Source of the DNA: JACQAP01 sp035275265
GTDB taxonomy: Bacteria > Pseudomonadota > Gammaproteobacteria > Burkholderiales > JACQAP01
Length of the DNA: 64,000 nt
Assembly (NCBI GenBank): GCA_035275265.1
Contig: DATENC010000025.1
Coordinates: 62,001 to 126,000, forward strand
Direction: 5' to 3'
The notes under the pieces: model-generated
Database searches by the model: none
Told to the model about the DNA's origin: nothing
The model's input: only the letters and a program-made list of their open reading frames with translations
Translations under genes and position numbers: made by a program
Part shown: positions 25,534-34,276 of the stretch, piece after piece
Layout: each line of letters starts with the position of its first letter
Numbering within the stretch: position 1 is the stretch's first letter

Positions 25534-27042
25534 ATGAAATTCGTCATCGCCCAGATGCAGCACGAGACCAACACCTTCTCGCCGGTGCCAACACCGTGGG
25601 AAGAATTCGGACCCACGGGACCGTACCTCGACCGCGACGCCTTCGACGCCATGAAGGGTAAAGGTATGGCTATGGCGGCGTTCCTGGACCTGGCCGCAAA
25701 AGCCGGCGCCGAGATCGTCACCCCAATCGCCGCGTGGGCGAATCCGAGCGGTCCCGTTGACGGTAACGCTTACGATCGCATCTGCGATGCGATCTGCAGC
25801 GCGGTTGCCAAGGGTTGCGATGCGGTTTTTCTCGACCTCCACGGCGCCATGGTGGTGGCGGAACGCACCGACGACGGCGAAGGCACGCTGCTGGGAAAGC
25901 TGCGCGCCATTGCGCCGCGCACGCCGATCGCGGTTTCGCTGGACCTGCACGCAAACGTCACTGAAAGCATGGTACGCAACTGTGACGTCATCACCGGTTA
26001 CAAGACCTATCCGCACGTGGACCAGTATGAATCCGGCCAACTTGCCGGCTCCATCCTGATGCGCATGATGAAAGGCGAAGTGAAGCCGGTGATGGAATGG
26101 GGCAATGCGCCGATCCTTGCGCAGACGCTACGCCAGAACACCTCCGAAGGCGCGATGAAGGATTTCGTTAATGCCGCCCGGGCGGCGGAACGCGACGGCC
26201 TGCTGGCCGCCACCGCATTTGGCGGCTTCCAGATGGCCGATATTCACGACGCCGGAATCAGTGTGGTCACCGTCGCGGACGCGCGCAAGACAGCCGCCGT
26301 GAGCGCGTGCAATGCGATCCTCGACGTCGCGTGGGCGCAAAAGGAAGATTTCATCTACCGCGGACAGCCGCTCGAGCAGTCGGTCGCGCAGGCGAAGCGT
26401 ATGGGCGAGCAGTCGGGCGGACCGATCCTTCTGCTGGATCACGCCGACAACTGCGCCTCCGGTTCGACGCAGGACACGATGTACGTGCTGCGCGAGGCGC
26501 TGCGCCAGGGCTTGAGCGGCATCGCGGTGGCGCCTATCCGTGATCCTCAAGCAGTCGCGAAAATGATCGAAGCCGGCAGAGGCGCGCGGATCACGTTGCC
26601 GGTGGGCGGCAAGATGGACATGCCCTCGATTCACCGCAGGGGCGAACCCTTGATACTGAGTGGAATCGTCCGAACGATCACGGACGGCGAATACACAATC
26701 ACCGGTCCTCAGTTCACCGGCATGCGCTGCTTTATGGGCCGCACCGTGGTGCTCGACACCGGAAGTGCGCTGGTCATAGTCTCCGAGCGCAATCAGGAAC
26801 CGTGGGATCGCGGCGTGTACGAAAGTGTTGGTATCGACCCTGCGCGCCAGCGTTACCTCCTCTTGAAGTCGCGGATGTACTTTCGGCCCGTGTTCCTGCC
26901 GATCGCAAAGGGTATGGTGTTCTGTGATGCCCCCGGCGTGTCATCCTCTGACTGGACCGAGTTCGATTACCGCAAGTTGCGCCGGCCGATTTATCCGCTG
27001 GACCAACATTTCACCAATGGCCGCAACGCTGCGGCTGCATGA
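25534..27042 (+). CDS. M81-family protein (MlrC / microcystinase C-like)
   Basis: A 502-residue MlrC-family protein. Recognised by VIAQMQHETNTFSPVPTPW at the start (metal-binding), GCDAVFLDLHGAMVVAERTD, AVSLDLHANVTESMV, ITGYKTYPHVDQYESG, and in the C-terminal domain LLLDHADNCASGSTQDTMYV. The family is named after the last step of microcystin breakdown, but members are widespread in proteobacteria lacking that ability and probably act as metal-dependent amidases. Here it sits between the transaminase and the semialdehyde dehydrogenase (91 and 54 bases), suggesting hydrolysis of an amide that feeds the transaminase. Confidence 0.88.
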   Translation: MKFVIAQMQHETNTFSPVPTPWEEFGPTGPYLDRDAFDAMKGKGMAMAAFLDLAAKAGAEIVTPIAAWANPSGPVDGNAYDRICDAICSAVAKGCDAVFLDLHGAMVVAERTDDGEGTLLGKLRAIAPRTPIAVSLDLHANVTESMVRNCDVITGYKTYPHVDQYESGQLAGSILMRMMKGEVKPVMEWGNAPILAQTLRQNTSEGAMKDFVNAARAAERDGLLAATAFGGFQMADIHDAGISVVTVADARKTAAVSACNAILDVAWAQKEDFIYRGQPLEQSVAQAKRMGEQSGGPILLLDHADNCASGSTQDTMYVLREALRQGLSGIAVAPIRDPQAVAKMIEAGRGARITLPVGGKMDMPSIHRRGEPLILSGIVRTITDGEYTITGPQFTGMRCFMGRTVVLDTGSALVIVSERNQEPWDRGVYESVGIDPARQRYLLLKSRMYFRPVFLPIAKGMVFCDAPGVSSSDWTEFDYRKLRRPIYPLDQHFTNGRNAAAA

Positions 27043-27096
27043 TCGATACACAGTAGCCCTATTTGCCGGGCCGGTTATCATCGGGAACAGAAAATC

Positions 27097-28620
27097 ATGA
27101 ATAAGCCACTCAATCAGGCGTCGGTTCTTAAGGAAATCCACCACTTCATCGGCGGCAGGGAAATTGCAGGCCAAAGCGGCCGCTTTGGTGATGTTTTCAA
27201 TCCTGCAGTCGGGCAGGCAGCGGCGCGGGTACCGTTCGCTACCCAGGGCGAAGTCGCTGCAGCCGTCGATGCCGCGCACAAGGCCTTTCCAGCATGGGCC
27301 GCTACCCCGCCGCTGCGCCGCGCACGGGTCATGTTCAAGTTCAAGGAATTGCTGGATCAGCACGCTGACGCGCTGGCGGGGATCATCACCAGCGAACACG
27401 GCAAAGTTCTCTCCGATGCGAAGGGCGAGGTCACTCGTGGAGTTGAGGTCGTCGAGTTCGCGTGCGGAATCCCGCATTTGCTCAAAGGCGAATACACCGA
27501 GCAGGTCGGCACCGGGGTAGACAGCTATTCCGTGCGTCAGCCGCTGGGCGTGTGTGTGGGCATCACACCGTTCAATTTCCCGGTGATGGTACCGATGTGG
27601 ATGTTCCCGTTGGCAATCGCTTGCGGCAACACCTTCGTTCTCAAGCCTTCCGAGCGCGATCCGTCGGCGAGCCTGTACCTCGCCAAGCTGCTGAAGGAAG
27701 CAGGCCTCCCGGACGGAGTATTCAACGTGGTGCACGGCGACAAAGTTGCCGTCGATGCGCTGCTGCATGAGCCACGCGTGAACGCGGTGAGCTTTGTCGG
27801 TTCCACTCCGATCGCCGAGTACATCTATCGCACCGGCACAGCTTCGGGGAAGCGCGTGCAGGCACTCGGAGGCGCCAAGAATCACCTGGTTGTGATGCCG
27901 GACGCCGATCTCGAACAGGCCGTGGACGCACTGACCGGCGCGGCCTACGGTTCCGCGGGCGAGCGCTGCATGGCCATCTCGGTGGCGGTTGCGGTCGGCG
28001 GGATCGCCGATAAACTGGTGGAAACGCTCGCCGAACGCGCAAAGAATCTCAAGATCAATACCGGCACCGACAATGCCGCCGAAATGGGTCCGCTGGTCAC
28101 CAGACAGCATCTCGACAAAGTCACCGGCTACGTCGCGTTGGGCGTGAAAGAAGGCGCAAAACTGGTCGTGGACGGTCGCGGACTCAAGGTAAAGGGACAC
28201 GAGAACGGTTTCTTCATGGGCGGCTGCCTGTTCGACGGCGTCAAGCCGGAGATGACCATCTACAAGGAGGAAATCTTCGGGCCGGTGTTGTCGGTGGTGC
28301 GCGTGCCGGACTTCGACACCGCGGTGGACCTCGTCAACAAGCATGAGTTCGGCAACGGTGTATCGATCTTCACCCGAGACGGCGACGCTGCGCGCGAGTT
28401 CGCCACCCGGATTCAGATCGGGATGGTCGGTATCAACGTCCCGATCCCGGTGCCGATGGCCTTCCACAGTTTCGGCGGCTGGAAGCGTTCGCTGTTCGGC
28501 GACCACTACGCCTACGGCCCCGAAGGCGTGCGCTTCTACAGTCACCTCAAGACCGTCACCACGCGCTGGCCGACCGGAATCCGCAAAGGCGCCGAGTTCG
28601 TCATGCCGACGATGAAGTAA
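27097..28620 (+). CDS. mmsA: CoA-acylating (methyl)malonate-semialdehyde dehydrogenase
   Basis: A 507-residue MmsA/BauC-type aldehyde dehydrogenase, making acetyl-CoA or propionyl-CoA plus CO2 from malonate or methylmalonate semialdehyde. Typical stretches: HFIGGREIAGQSGRFGDVFN, PLGVCVGITPFNFPVMVPMW, NAVSFVGSTPIAEYIY, and the active-site GSAGERCMAISVAVAVGG with Cys291; the lack of the usual Glu-Leu-Gly-Gly motif (here LGGAKNHLVVMPDADLEQAV) is characteristic of this subfamily. It forms a likely catabolic unit with the upstream transaminase. A GTGAGG-type repeat begins just after its stop. Confidence 0.93.
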   Translation: MNKPLNQASVLKEIHHFIGGREIAGQSGRFGDVFNPAVGQAAARVPFATQGEVAAAVDAAHKAFPAWAATPPLRRARVMFKFKELLDQHADALAGIITSEHGKVLSDAKGEVTRGVEVVEFACGIPHLLKGEYTEQVGTGVDSYSVRQPLGVCVGITPFNFPVMVPMWMFPLAIACGNTFVLKPSERDPSASLYLAKLLKEAGLPDGVFNVVHGDKVAVDALLHEPRVNAVSFVGSTPIAEYIYRTGTASGKRVQALGGAKNHLVVMPDADLEQAVDALTGAAYGSAGERCMAISVAVAVGGIADKLVETLAERAKNLKINTGTDNAAEMGPLVTRQHLDKVTGYVALGVKEGAKLVVDGRGLKVKGHENGFFMGGCLFDGVKPEMTIYKEEIFGPVLSVVRVPDFDTAVDLVNKHEFGNGVSIFTRDGDAAREFATRIQIGMVGINVPIPVPMAFHSFGGWKRSLFGDHYAYGPEGVRFYSHLKTVTTRWPTGIRKGAEFVMPTMK

Positions 28621-28623
28621 AAG

Positions 28624-28652
28624 GTGAGGAATGAGGGGTAAGGAGTGAGGTG
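28624..28652 (+). repeat. GTGAGG-type short-period repeat after the mmsA stop
   Basis: A G-rich stretch built of GTGAGGA, ATGAGGGGT, AAGGA and GTGAGGT units starts four bases after the mmsA stop codon. A related stretch follows the LivH stop on the other strand (37447-37488). Confidence 0.6.
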
Positions 28653-28671
28653 TAAAAACCAGGAGAGACGA

Positions 28672-28926
28672 ATGCGGAATAGCCTGATCATCCTTTCGGT
28701 CTTGGCAACCCTTACCGCAGTGAGCGGATGCAATAAGAGTGAGCCCCTTCCACCGCCGGCGGCTGATGCCGCCACCAGTTCTGCTCCGGTAAAGAATGTC
28801 GAGAGCCTGCCGTCGGGAACGATTCGGGAAGGTGCGCGCACCATGAACAAAGGAGCCGACATGGGTTCGACGCTCGAGGAACAGAAGCAGGAACGCAACA
28901 AGGAAATGGAAGCTCAAAGCAAGTAA
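28672..28926 (+). CDS. Small lipoprotein of unknown function
   Basis: An 84-residue protein with a lipoprotein signal (MRNSLIILSVLATLTAVSGC; lipobox VSGC, lipidated Cys20). The mature part is short, Pro/Ala-rich, then charged (EEQKQERNKEMEAQSK) and could form a helix. ATG 28672 is supported by AGGAGAG six bases upstream. Localisation to a membrane leaflet is the only safe statement; no family is recognised. Downstream genes follow closely on the same strand. Confidence 0.7.
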   Translation: MRNSLIILSVLATLTAVSGCNKSEPLPPPAADAATSSAPVKNVESLPSGTIREGARTMNKGADMGSTLEEQKQERNKEMEAQSK

Positions 28927-28935
28927 AGAGCGCCG

Positions 28936-29547
28936 ATGTCCAAGGTAGAAACTCTCGCGGCACTCAGAGGAATCATCGGCCAGCCGAACGAGGTCGTTGC
29001 GCTCAAAGTCCACCGTGAATTGAATGCGCGTGCAATCGAGTTCATCGGCAAGTCGCCGATGTTCATGCTTGCCACTAGCGATGCAGCCGGCCGGCCAACG
29101 GTTTCACCCAAGGGCGATCAGCCCGGTTTCGTGCAAGTAGAGGGCAGTCGCACGCTGCTGATCCCGGAACGCAAGGGCAACAAACTCATTTTTTCACTCA
29201 CTCACATCCTCGAGAACCCCCATGTGGGACTGATCTTCCTCGTACCTGGAACGAGCGAAACCCTCCGCGTGCAGGGAACCGCCGAGCTGCTCGACGACAC
29301 CGACCGGCGCGCGACACTCGCGGCGCGCGGCAGTCCGGCGCTGCTGATAACGCGCGTCACCGTTACAGAATGCTATTTCCACTGCGCGAAGGCCTTCCTG
29401 CGCAGCGATTTGTGGAAACCCGAGACCTGGCCGGAAAAGATTGCCATCTCCTTCGGCGAGGAAATCGCCCAGAGCGGCGCCCTTCAGCGCGAGACGATTG
29501 CGGAATTCGATCGCGCGGTCGCGGAGCGGTACAAGACGGACCTTTAG
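28936..29547 (+). CDS. Pyridoxamine 5'-phosphate oxidase-fold flavin protein
   Basis: A 203-residue protein of the split-barrel FMN-binding (PPOX-like) fold, close to the MSMEG_1061-type group. It shows AIEFIGKSPMFMLATSDAAG followed by PTVSPKGDQPGFVQV, the FMN phosphate pocket, then LIFSLTHILENPHVGLIFLV and TLRVQGTAELLDD. Such proteins are small flavin- or F420-type oxidoreductases of mostly unknown substrate. ATG 28936 follows AAAGAG. It starts nine bases after the small lipoprotein gene and 13 bases precede the next lipoprotein. Confidence 0.85.
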   Translation: MSKVETLAALRGIIGQPNEVVALKVHRELNARAIEFIGKSPMFMLATSDAAGRPTVSPKGDQPGFVQVEGSRTLLIPERKGNKLIFSLTHILENPHVGLIFLVPGTSETLRVQGTAELLDDTDRRATLAARGSPALLITRVTVTECYFHCAKAFLRSDLWKPETWPEKIAISFGEEIAQSGALQRETIAEFDRAVAERYKTDL

Positions 29548-29560
29548 GACGTTCAGGGCA

Positions 29561-30166
29561 ATGAACCAATCGATGCGTTTGCTGTGGGTTGCGATCGTGC
29601 TGCTGGCACTGACTGCTTGCGCGTCCACAAAGAAGGCACCCGAGCCACCGCCGCCAAAGATCGAGACACCCGCGGTCGAGAATCTGCTGCACGACAAGAC
29701 CGTGATGCCGGGCCTCCGCGTCGGACCGGTGTTCCTCGACATGCCGCTGCGCAAGTTGATCGAAGTATTCGGTGAACCGGTGTCCGGCACCGACTCGCGC
29801 ATGCCCGGCGGCCGGCCAGCGTTGCGGTACCGCTACCCGGATCCCGGCGCCGCGGATGGCTCTATCCTGATATTGGTGCGGGAACACGATCAGACCGTCT
29901 ACTCGATCCAGGTCGAACGTATCGAGACCTTCCGGACCCGGGAAGGCGTGCGATTCGGTTCTTCCGAGGCGCTGGTCAGGGCAAGCTTCGGCAAACCGCA
30001 ATCGTTGGGAGAAACGACTGTAACCGGCCAGGACGGCGCCACGGCAGTGATGCGGATGTATTGTTATCTCAACGGCCTCGCCGTGCGCTTCGACACCAAC
30101 GGCAATGTGGAATCGTTAACGGTGTTCCCGGGCGGGGATCTGCGCAAGATCTGCAAGGCGCAGTAG
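29561..30166 (+). CDS. Lipoprotein of unknown function
   Basis: A 201-residue protein whose first residues form a lipoprotein signal (LLWVAIVLLALTACAS; lipobox LTAC). After a Pro-rich linker (APEPPPPKIETPAVE) comes a globular part with two similar alpha-beta stretches (MPLRKLIEVFGEPVSG and SSEALVRASFGKPQSLGE), the pattern of SmpA/OmlA-like or copper-amine-type outer-membrane domains that recur as F-G-x-P loops. ATG 29561 was chosen because it directly precedes the signal. The stop lies 19 bases from the convergent SufU-like gene. Confidence 0.75.
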   Translation: MNQSMRLLWVAIVLLALTACASTKKAPEPPPPKIETPAVENLLHDKTVMPGLRVGPVFLDMPLRKLIEVFGEPVSGTDSRMPGGRPALRYRYPDPGAADGSILILVREHDQTVYSIQVERIETFRTREGVRFGSSEALVRASFGKPQSLGETTVTGQDGATAVMRMYCYLNGLAVRFDTNGNVESLTVFPGGDLRKICKAQ

Positions 30167-30185
30167 GCGGCTTTGGCCGAAGGTG

Positions 30186-30635
30186 TCAGCCGATCGTTAC
30201 TTCCGCGCGTCCGTCGAGCGCGGCATCCAGCGTCTTCCAGCCCAGCAAAGCGCAGTTTACGCGCGATGGAAACTCCCTGATCAGGCCCAGCACCGCGAGC
30301 TGGCCGTGGTCGCCCGGCTGTTCCGCTGTTCCGGCGGGTTCCTTGAGCAGACGTTCGAACTGCCGGTACAACGATTTGGCCTCGCTTACCGTCTTGCCGG
30401 TAATCGTTTCGGTCATGACCGATGCGGAAGCCATCGAGATACCGCAGCATTCGCATTGAAAACTTGCTTCGACAACAAGATTGCCTTCGATACGCGCATA
30501 AACGGTAAAAGAGTCGCCGCACAAGGGATTCAAACCCTGCGCCTTGCGGTTGGCGTCGCCGAGTTCGCGGAAATTGCGGGCATTCCGGATGTGATCGAGG
30601 ATCACATCGTTGTAAAGCGAACTCGATTCGGCCAC
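30186..30635 (-). CDS. SufU/IscU-like Fe-S cluster scaffold
   Basis: A 149-residue protein of the NifU N-terminal/SufU family. The three cluster or zinc cysteines sit in NPLCGDSFTV, CECCGISMASASVM and SRVNCALLGW, and the extra residues between the second and third (EPAGTAEQPGDHGQ region) resemble the SufU insertion. It probably assembles or hands over sulfur for Fe-S clusters. The start is GTG 30635. No cysteine desulfurase gene is next to it; the SDR gene lies 17 bases upstream on the same strand. Confidence 0.85.
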   Translation of the reverse strand: MAESSSLYNDVILDHIRNARNFRELGDANRKAQGLNPLCGDSFTVYARIEGNLVVEASFQCECCGISMASASVMTETITGKTVSEAKSLYRQFERLLKEPAGTAEQPGDHGQLAVLGLIREFPSRVNCALLGWKTLDAALDGRAEVTIG

Positions 30636-30652
30636 GAGGAAATTTTGTGCAG

Positions 30653-31402
30653 TCAGGCCAGCGGCCGACCGCCGTCCACCGGAAAAATGCAGCCGGTAGA
30701 GTAGCCGAAGTGGGTTACGACGGCCAGCGTCGCCGCGCCGATCTCGTCCGCAGTGGCGAGACGCCGGAGCGGCGTGCGTGCCGCCTGCTCATCGCGCCAC
30801 TTCTTGTCCAGACCTTTGACGAAATCGGTGTCCACCAAGCCGGGTGAAACTGAAACCACCCGGATCTCGGGCGCCAGTGCGCGGGCCAGCGATTTGGTCA
30901 TTGAATCGAGTGCCGCTTTGGAAGCGCAGTATGCAACGTTGCTGCCCATCGCGGTCACGCCTGCGATCGAGGAGATGTTGATCACCAGTCCGCCCTCGCC
31001 CGCCGCTAGCATTTTGCGGAAAGCCCTTACCGCGGCAAACGGTCCGCGCCAGTTGACGCGAAAAATATCGTCGATCAATTTATCTTCGAGCGCGTCTAGG
31101 TCGCCGTGCGGCACATAACGCGTGATGCCCGCGCAGTTGACCAGCACGTCGAGCCGGCCGTGCTTCGCTTGGATGTCGGCAGCCAGAATGTTCATTGCAC
31201 TGCTGTCTTCGACCGGCACGTTGGCTGCCCAATGTCCCTGCCCGGGCAGGCTTCGCATCAGATCCTTCGCGGCTTCCTTGCCGCTATTGTAGGTGGCGAT
31301 GCAAGTCGCCCCTGCCTCGGCGAAACGCCGGCAGATCGCGGAGCCGATCGCGCCGGATCCTCCGACGACGACACAAACATTTTCCCGCAGAAGGGCTTCC
31401 AC
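30653..31402 (-). CDS. Short-chain dehydrogenase/reductase
   Basis: A 249-residue classical SDR. The cofactor loop is VVVGGSGAIGSAICRRFAEA, the NAG motif is VLVNCAGITRY, the catalytic Ser is in NISSIAG and the Tyr-Lys pair in VAYCASKAALDSM; PG appears in SVSPGLVDTDF. GTG 31402 is used. Probably an NAD(P)-linked alcohol or ketoacyl oxidoreductase; substrate unknown. It is downstream of the HisD-like gene on the same strand, across a 118-base spacer that holds 9-bp repeats. Confidence 0.88.
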   Translation of the reverse strand: MEALLRENVCVVVGGSGAIGSAICRRFAEAGATCIATYNSGKEAAKDLMRSLPGQGHWAANVPVEDSSAMNILAADIQAKHGRLDVLVNCAGITRYVPHGDLDALEDKLIDDIFRVNWRGPFAAVRAFRKMLAAGEGGLVINISSIAGVTAMGSNVAYCASKAALDSMTKSLARALAPEIRVVSVSPGLVDTDFVKGLDKKWRDEQAARTPLRRLATADEIGAATLAVVTHFGYSTGCIFPVDGGRPLA

Positions 31403-31438
31403 GCCGGATCCGTTCCTGAAAAGGTTAATCGTACCTAC

Positions 31439-31518
31439 GTGACTATCGCAACTGTGTGATTGTCGTAAGTTCTGAAGCCGTCGTTACGGAAGTCACAATA
31501 GTCACGACCGTCACGGCT
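31439..31518 (-). repeat. Short-period (9 bp) repeat element, copy 1
   Basis: The plus strand has GTCAC-started 9-mers at 31492-31500, 31501-31509 and 31510-31518, ending two bases before the HisD-like stop codon (31520). The other end starts with GTGACTATC at 31439-31447. A matching element follows the SDR stop at 34277-34362; both share CTACGTGACWATCG and GTCACGNCCGTCACGGC. Confidence 0.65.
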
Positions 31519-31519
31519 T

Positions 31520-32806
31520 CTACGCGGCGCGGCGCTTCCCGTAGCGCTTGACCCGAAGATCGGCCTGCGCCTTGTGGCCGGCGAAGCCTTCGACCGCGCA
31601 CAAGCGCGAGCAGTATTCGCCAATCATCGCGGAGGATTCGGGCTTCACCTTCTGGTAGGTGCAAGTCTTGATGAACTTGCCGACCCACAAGCCACCGGTG
31701 TATCGCGCCGCCTTGCGGGTGGGCAACGTGTGGTTGGTGCCGATCACCTTGTCGCCGTAGGAGACGTTGGTTTCCGGCCCAAGGAACAGGGCACCGTAGT
31801 TGTTCATGTTCTTCAGGAAATAATCCGGGTGCCTGGTCATGACCTGTACGTGTTCGGAAGCGATGCGGTCGGCCTCTTTCACCATTTCGGCGTTGTCCTT
31901 GCACACGATCACCTGCCCGTAGTCGCGCCAAGCCTGGCCGGCGATTGCCGCCGTCGACAGCGTCATTAGCTGGCGCTCGACTTCCTTCATTGTTTCCTCG
32001 GCTAGCCGGCGTGAGTTGGTGAGCAGAATCGCCGGCGAGTTCGGACCGTGTTCGGCCTGGCCCAGCAGGTCGGTCGCGCACATCTCCGCGTCGCAGGAGT
32101 CATCGGCAATGATCAGGGTTTCCGTGGGGCCCGCAAACAGGTCGATGCCGACCCGTCCCGAAAGCTGACGCTTCGCTTCGGCCACGAAAGCGTTTCCCGG
32201 ACCGGCAATCATGTCGGTCGGTCTGATCGTAGCAGTGCCGAGCGCCATCGCGCCAATCGCCTGCACGCCGCCGATAGTGTAGATCTCGTTGGCACCGGCA
32301 AGACTCATTGCCGCCACGATCGCTGGATGCGGCTTGCCCTGGTACGGCGGCGCACAAGCGATGATGCGCTTCACCCCGGCCACGCGAGCAGTGACGATGC
32401 TCATGTGAGCGGAAGCGACCAGCGGATACTTGCCGCCGGGAACATAGGAGCCGACGCTTCCGACCGGGATGTTCCTGTGGCCGAGAATAACGCCCGGCAA
32501 GGTTTCGACTTCCACGTCGCGCAGCGCGTCCCGCTGAATCTGCGCGAAATTGCGGATCTGCTCCTGGGCGAACTTGATGTCGTCGATCACCTGCTTGGGC
32601 AATGCGCGAACGCAATCCTCGATCTCGCCCTTGCTCATGCGGAAGTCTTGCGGCGACCAGTTGTCGAACTTCTTCGACAACTCGCGCACGGCTTCGTCGC
32701 CACGCTTCTCGATGTCGGCGAGAATGTCCTCGACGGTCTTGCGTACCTTGGCGATATCCGCGGCGTCCTGCTCTGCGGAAATGCCGGTTTTCAGAAAAAC
32801 AGCCAT
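31520..32806 (-). CDS. Catabolic histidinol-dehydrogenase-family protein (HpsN-like)
   Basis: A 428-residue HisD-family protein. Zn- and substrate-site segments are present: VPGGKYPLVASAHMS, AGPGNAFVAEAKRQLSG, DLLGQAEHGPNSPAIL, SYGDKVIGTNHTLPTRKAA and EGFAGHKAQADLRVKRYG with the C-terminal Glu/His. The region around GKFIKTCTYQKV differs from biosynthetic HisD and resembles the branch containing sulfopropanediol 3-dehydrogenase. ATG 32806 precedes the conserved helix; upstream codons lack homology. Flanked by SDR and DadA genes and no his genes, so a catabolic four-electron alcohol oxidation is inferred. Confidence 0.85.
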   Translation of the reverse strand: MAVFLKTGISAEQDAADIAKVRKTVEDILADIEKRGDEAVRELSKKFDNWSPQDFRMSKGEIEDCVRALPKQVIDDIKFAQEQIRNFAQIQRDALRDVEVETLPGVILGHRNIPVGSVGSYVPGGKYPLVASAHMSIVTARVAGVKRIIACAPPYQGKPHPAIVAAMSLAGANEIYTIGGVQAIGAMALGTATIRPTDMIAGPGNAFVAEAKRQLSGRVGIDLFAGPTETLIIADDSCDAEMCATDLLGQAEHGPNSPAILLTNSRRLAEETMKEVERQLMTLSTAAIAGQAWRDYGQVIVCKDNAEMVKEADRIASEHVQVMTRHPDYFLKNMNNYGALFLGPETNVSYGDKVIGTNHTLPTRKAARYTGGLWVGKFIKTCTYQKVKPESSAMIGEYCSRLCAVEGFAGHKAQADLRVKRYGKRRAA

Positions 32807-32988
32807 GATCCAACCTTCCAGGGGATGTAACGACGGTGAATCTGGGCGCCACGCAGGGGCATATTTGCCGGCACCCGGATGAAACAGGAAGGCGCTATTC
32901 TCAGGTGACCACAACACCGCCGTCAACGCCGGCGTTTCGTTACCATCAATTCAGCTCTTCAGCGCTTCCGCGGTGAAGTTGTCGAACT

Positions 32989-34239
32989 TCAGAGAAAGGA
33001 AAACTCGACTTCCGGCCGGCGCCCACCGATAAGATCGGCAATGGCCTTGCCGGATCCGCACGCAAGTGTCCAGCCGAGAGTGCCGTGACCCGTATTCAGG
33101 AAGAGGTTGCGATAGCGGGTGCGTCCGATCAGCGGCACATTGCTCGGCGTGGCCGGGCGCAGGCCCGCCCATTTCGACGCATTGGCAAAATCGCCGGCCC
33201 CCGGGAAGAGCTCCTCGACGCGGTCGCTGATGGCCCGGCAGCGAGCCTCGTTGAGGACGGTGTCGTATCCGGCAAGTTCCGCGGTACCAGCCGAACGCAG
33301 CCGGTTGCCCAACCGCGTTACTGCGATCTTGGCGCTCTCGTCGGTCATGCACACGGTCGGCGCGGCATCCGCCTGTGCCAGCGGGGCAGTCACCGAATAG
33401 CCCTTCACCGGATACACCGGCACGCGCACGCCAATGGCTGCGAGAAGAAAGGGACTGTAACTGCCCATCGCAACCAGGCAGGCGTCCGCGTTCACAATCT
33501 CACGGCTGCCGTGCGCATCGCACAGTGCCACGCCGGTAAACGTGTCACCCATGGTGACAATCGCCTCGGCCGAAGTCTCGTAGCGGAACTCGACTCCCTG
33601 GCTTCGGCACAACCCTGCAAGGTTTTGGGTGAACTGATATGCATCGCCCGATTCATCATCCGGTGAATAGGTCGCGCCGATAATGCGTATCCGCGTCGCT
33701 CGCAGGGCGGGCTCGATCACAAGCAACTCCTGCGGACTCTTGAGGTCCATCGCGCAGCCGTACTCCCGCATCAGCGCCACACGCGCATGCGCATGCGCGA
33801 AATCGGCTTCGTCGGTGTGCAGGTGGAGAATGCCTTTCTCCAGATGATCGTAGGTAATGGCGGTATCACGGCGCAGTTGCTGCAGCATGGTGCGGCTGTA
33901 TAGCGCCAGCCTCAGGATGGTCAACGTATTGCTCCGGGTACGGCCGGGCAGGCATTCGAGAAGGAATCGCAGCCCCCACGACCATTGGCGCAGGTCGGCG
34001 CGCAGCCGGAACAGCAGCGGCGCATCCTCGCGCCCCAGCCATTTGAGGATCTTCCGCGGAGCACCAGGATTGGCCCAAGGTTCGGCATGGCTCACGGAAA
34101 TCTGGCCACCGTTGGCGAAACTGGTCACCATCCCGGCGGCGGGCTGCCGGTCGATCACCGTGACCTCGTATCCGGCCTTTGCCAGATACCATGCGCTGGT
34201 CACGCCGATCACGCCCGCACCGAGAACGAGGATCTTCAT
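32989..34239 (-). CDS. dadA: D-amino acid dehydrogenase-type FAD oxidoreductase
   Basis: A 416-residue DAO-family flavoprotein matching DadA. The FAD-binding start is MKILVLGAGVIGVTSAWYLA with VTVIDRQPAAGMVTSFANGG; SHAEPWANPGAP and the C-terminal GHGTLGWTLACGSGKAIADL are typical. It would oxidise D-amino acids to 2-oxo acids at the inner membrane face, passing electrons to the quinone pool. It lies between the HisD-like and the second SDR genes on the minus strand, with gaps of 182 and 123 bases that suggest separate transcripts. Confidence 0.92.
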   Translation of the reverse strand: MKILVLGAGVIGVTSAWYLAKAGYEVTVIDRQPAAGMVTSFANGGQISVSHAEPWANPGAPRKILKWLGREDAPLLFRLRADLRQWSWGLRFLLECLPGRTRSNTLTILRLALYSRTMLQQLRRDTAITYDHLEKGILHLHTDEADFAHAHARVALMREYGCAMDLKSPQELLVIEPALRATRIRIIGATYSPDDESGDAYQFTQNLAGLCRSQGVEFRYETSAEAIVTMGDTFTGVALCDAHGSREIVNADACLVAMGSYSPFLLAAIGVRVPVYPVKGYSVTAPLAQADAAPTVCMTDESAKIAVTRLGNRLRSAGTAELAGYDTVLNEARCRAISDRVEELFPGAGDFANASKWAGLRPATPSNVPLIGRTRYRNLFLNTGHGTLGWTLACGSGKAIADLIGGRRPEVEFSFL

Positions 34240-34276
34240 TTCGGTTCTCCGGAACGAACGGAAATGATATGACTAC

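Noticed and set aside
26941..29013. A 690-codon open frame on the minus strand opposite mmsA and the flanking genes
   Set aside because: It is a shadow produced by high GC at third codon positions: it is antisense to three well-supported genes, has no family motif, and its composition is that of a reverse frame. The same holds for 8068-9699, 34489-36384 and 37122-38921 on the plus strand, and 40849-42117 and 47138-48658 on the minus strand.
31520..32806. Biosynthetic histidinol dehydrogenase
   Set aside because: No histidine-pathway neighbours, and the sequence around the substrate pocket resembles the catabolic branch.
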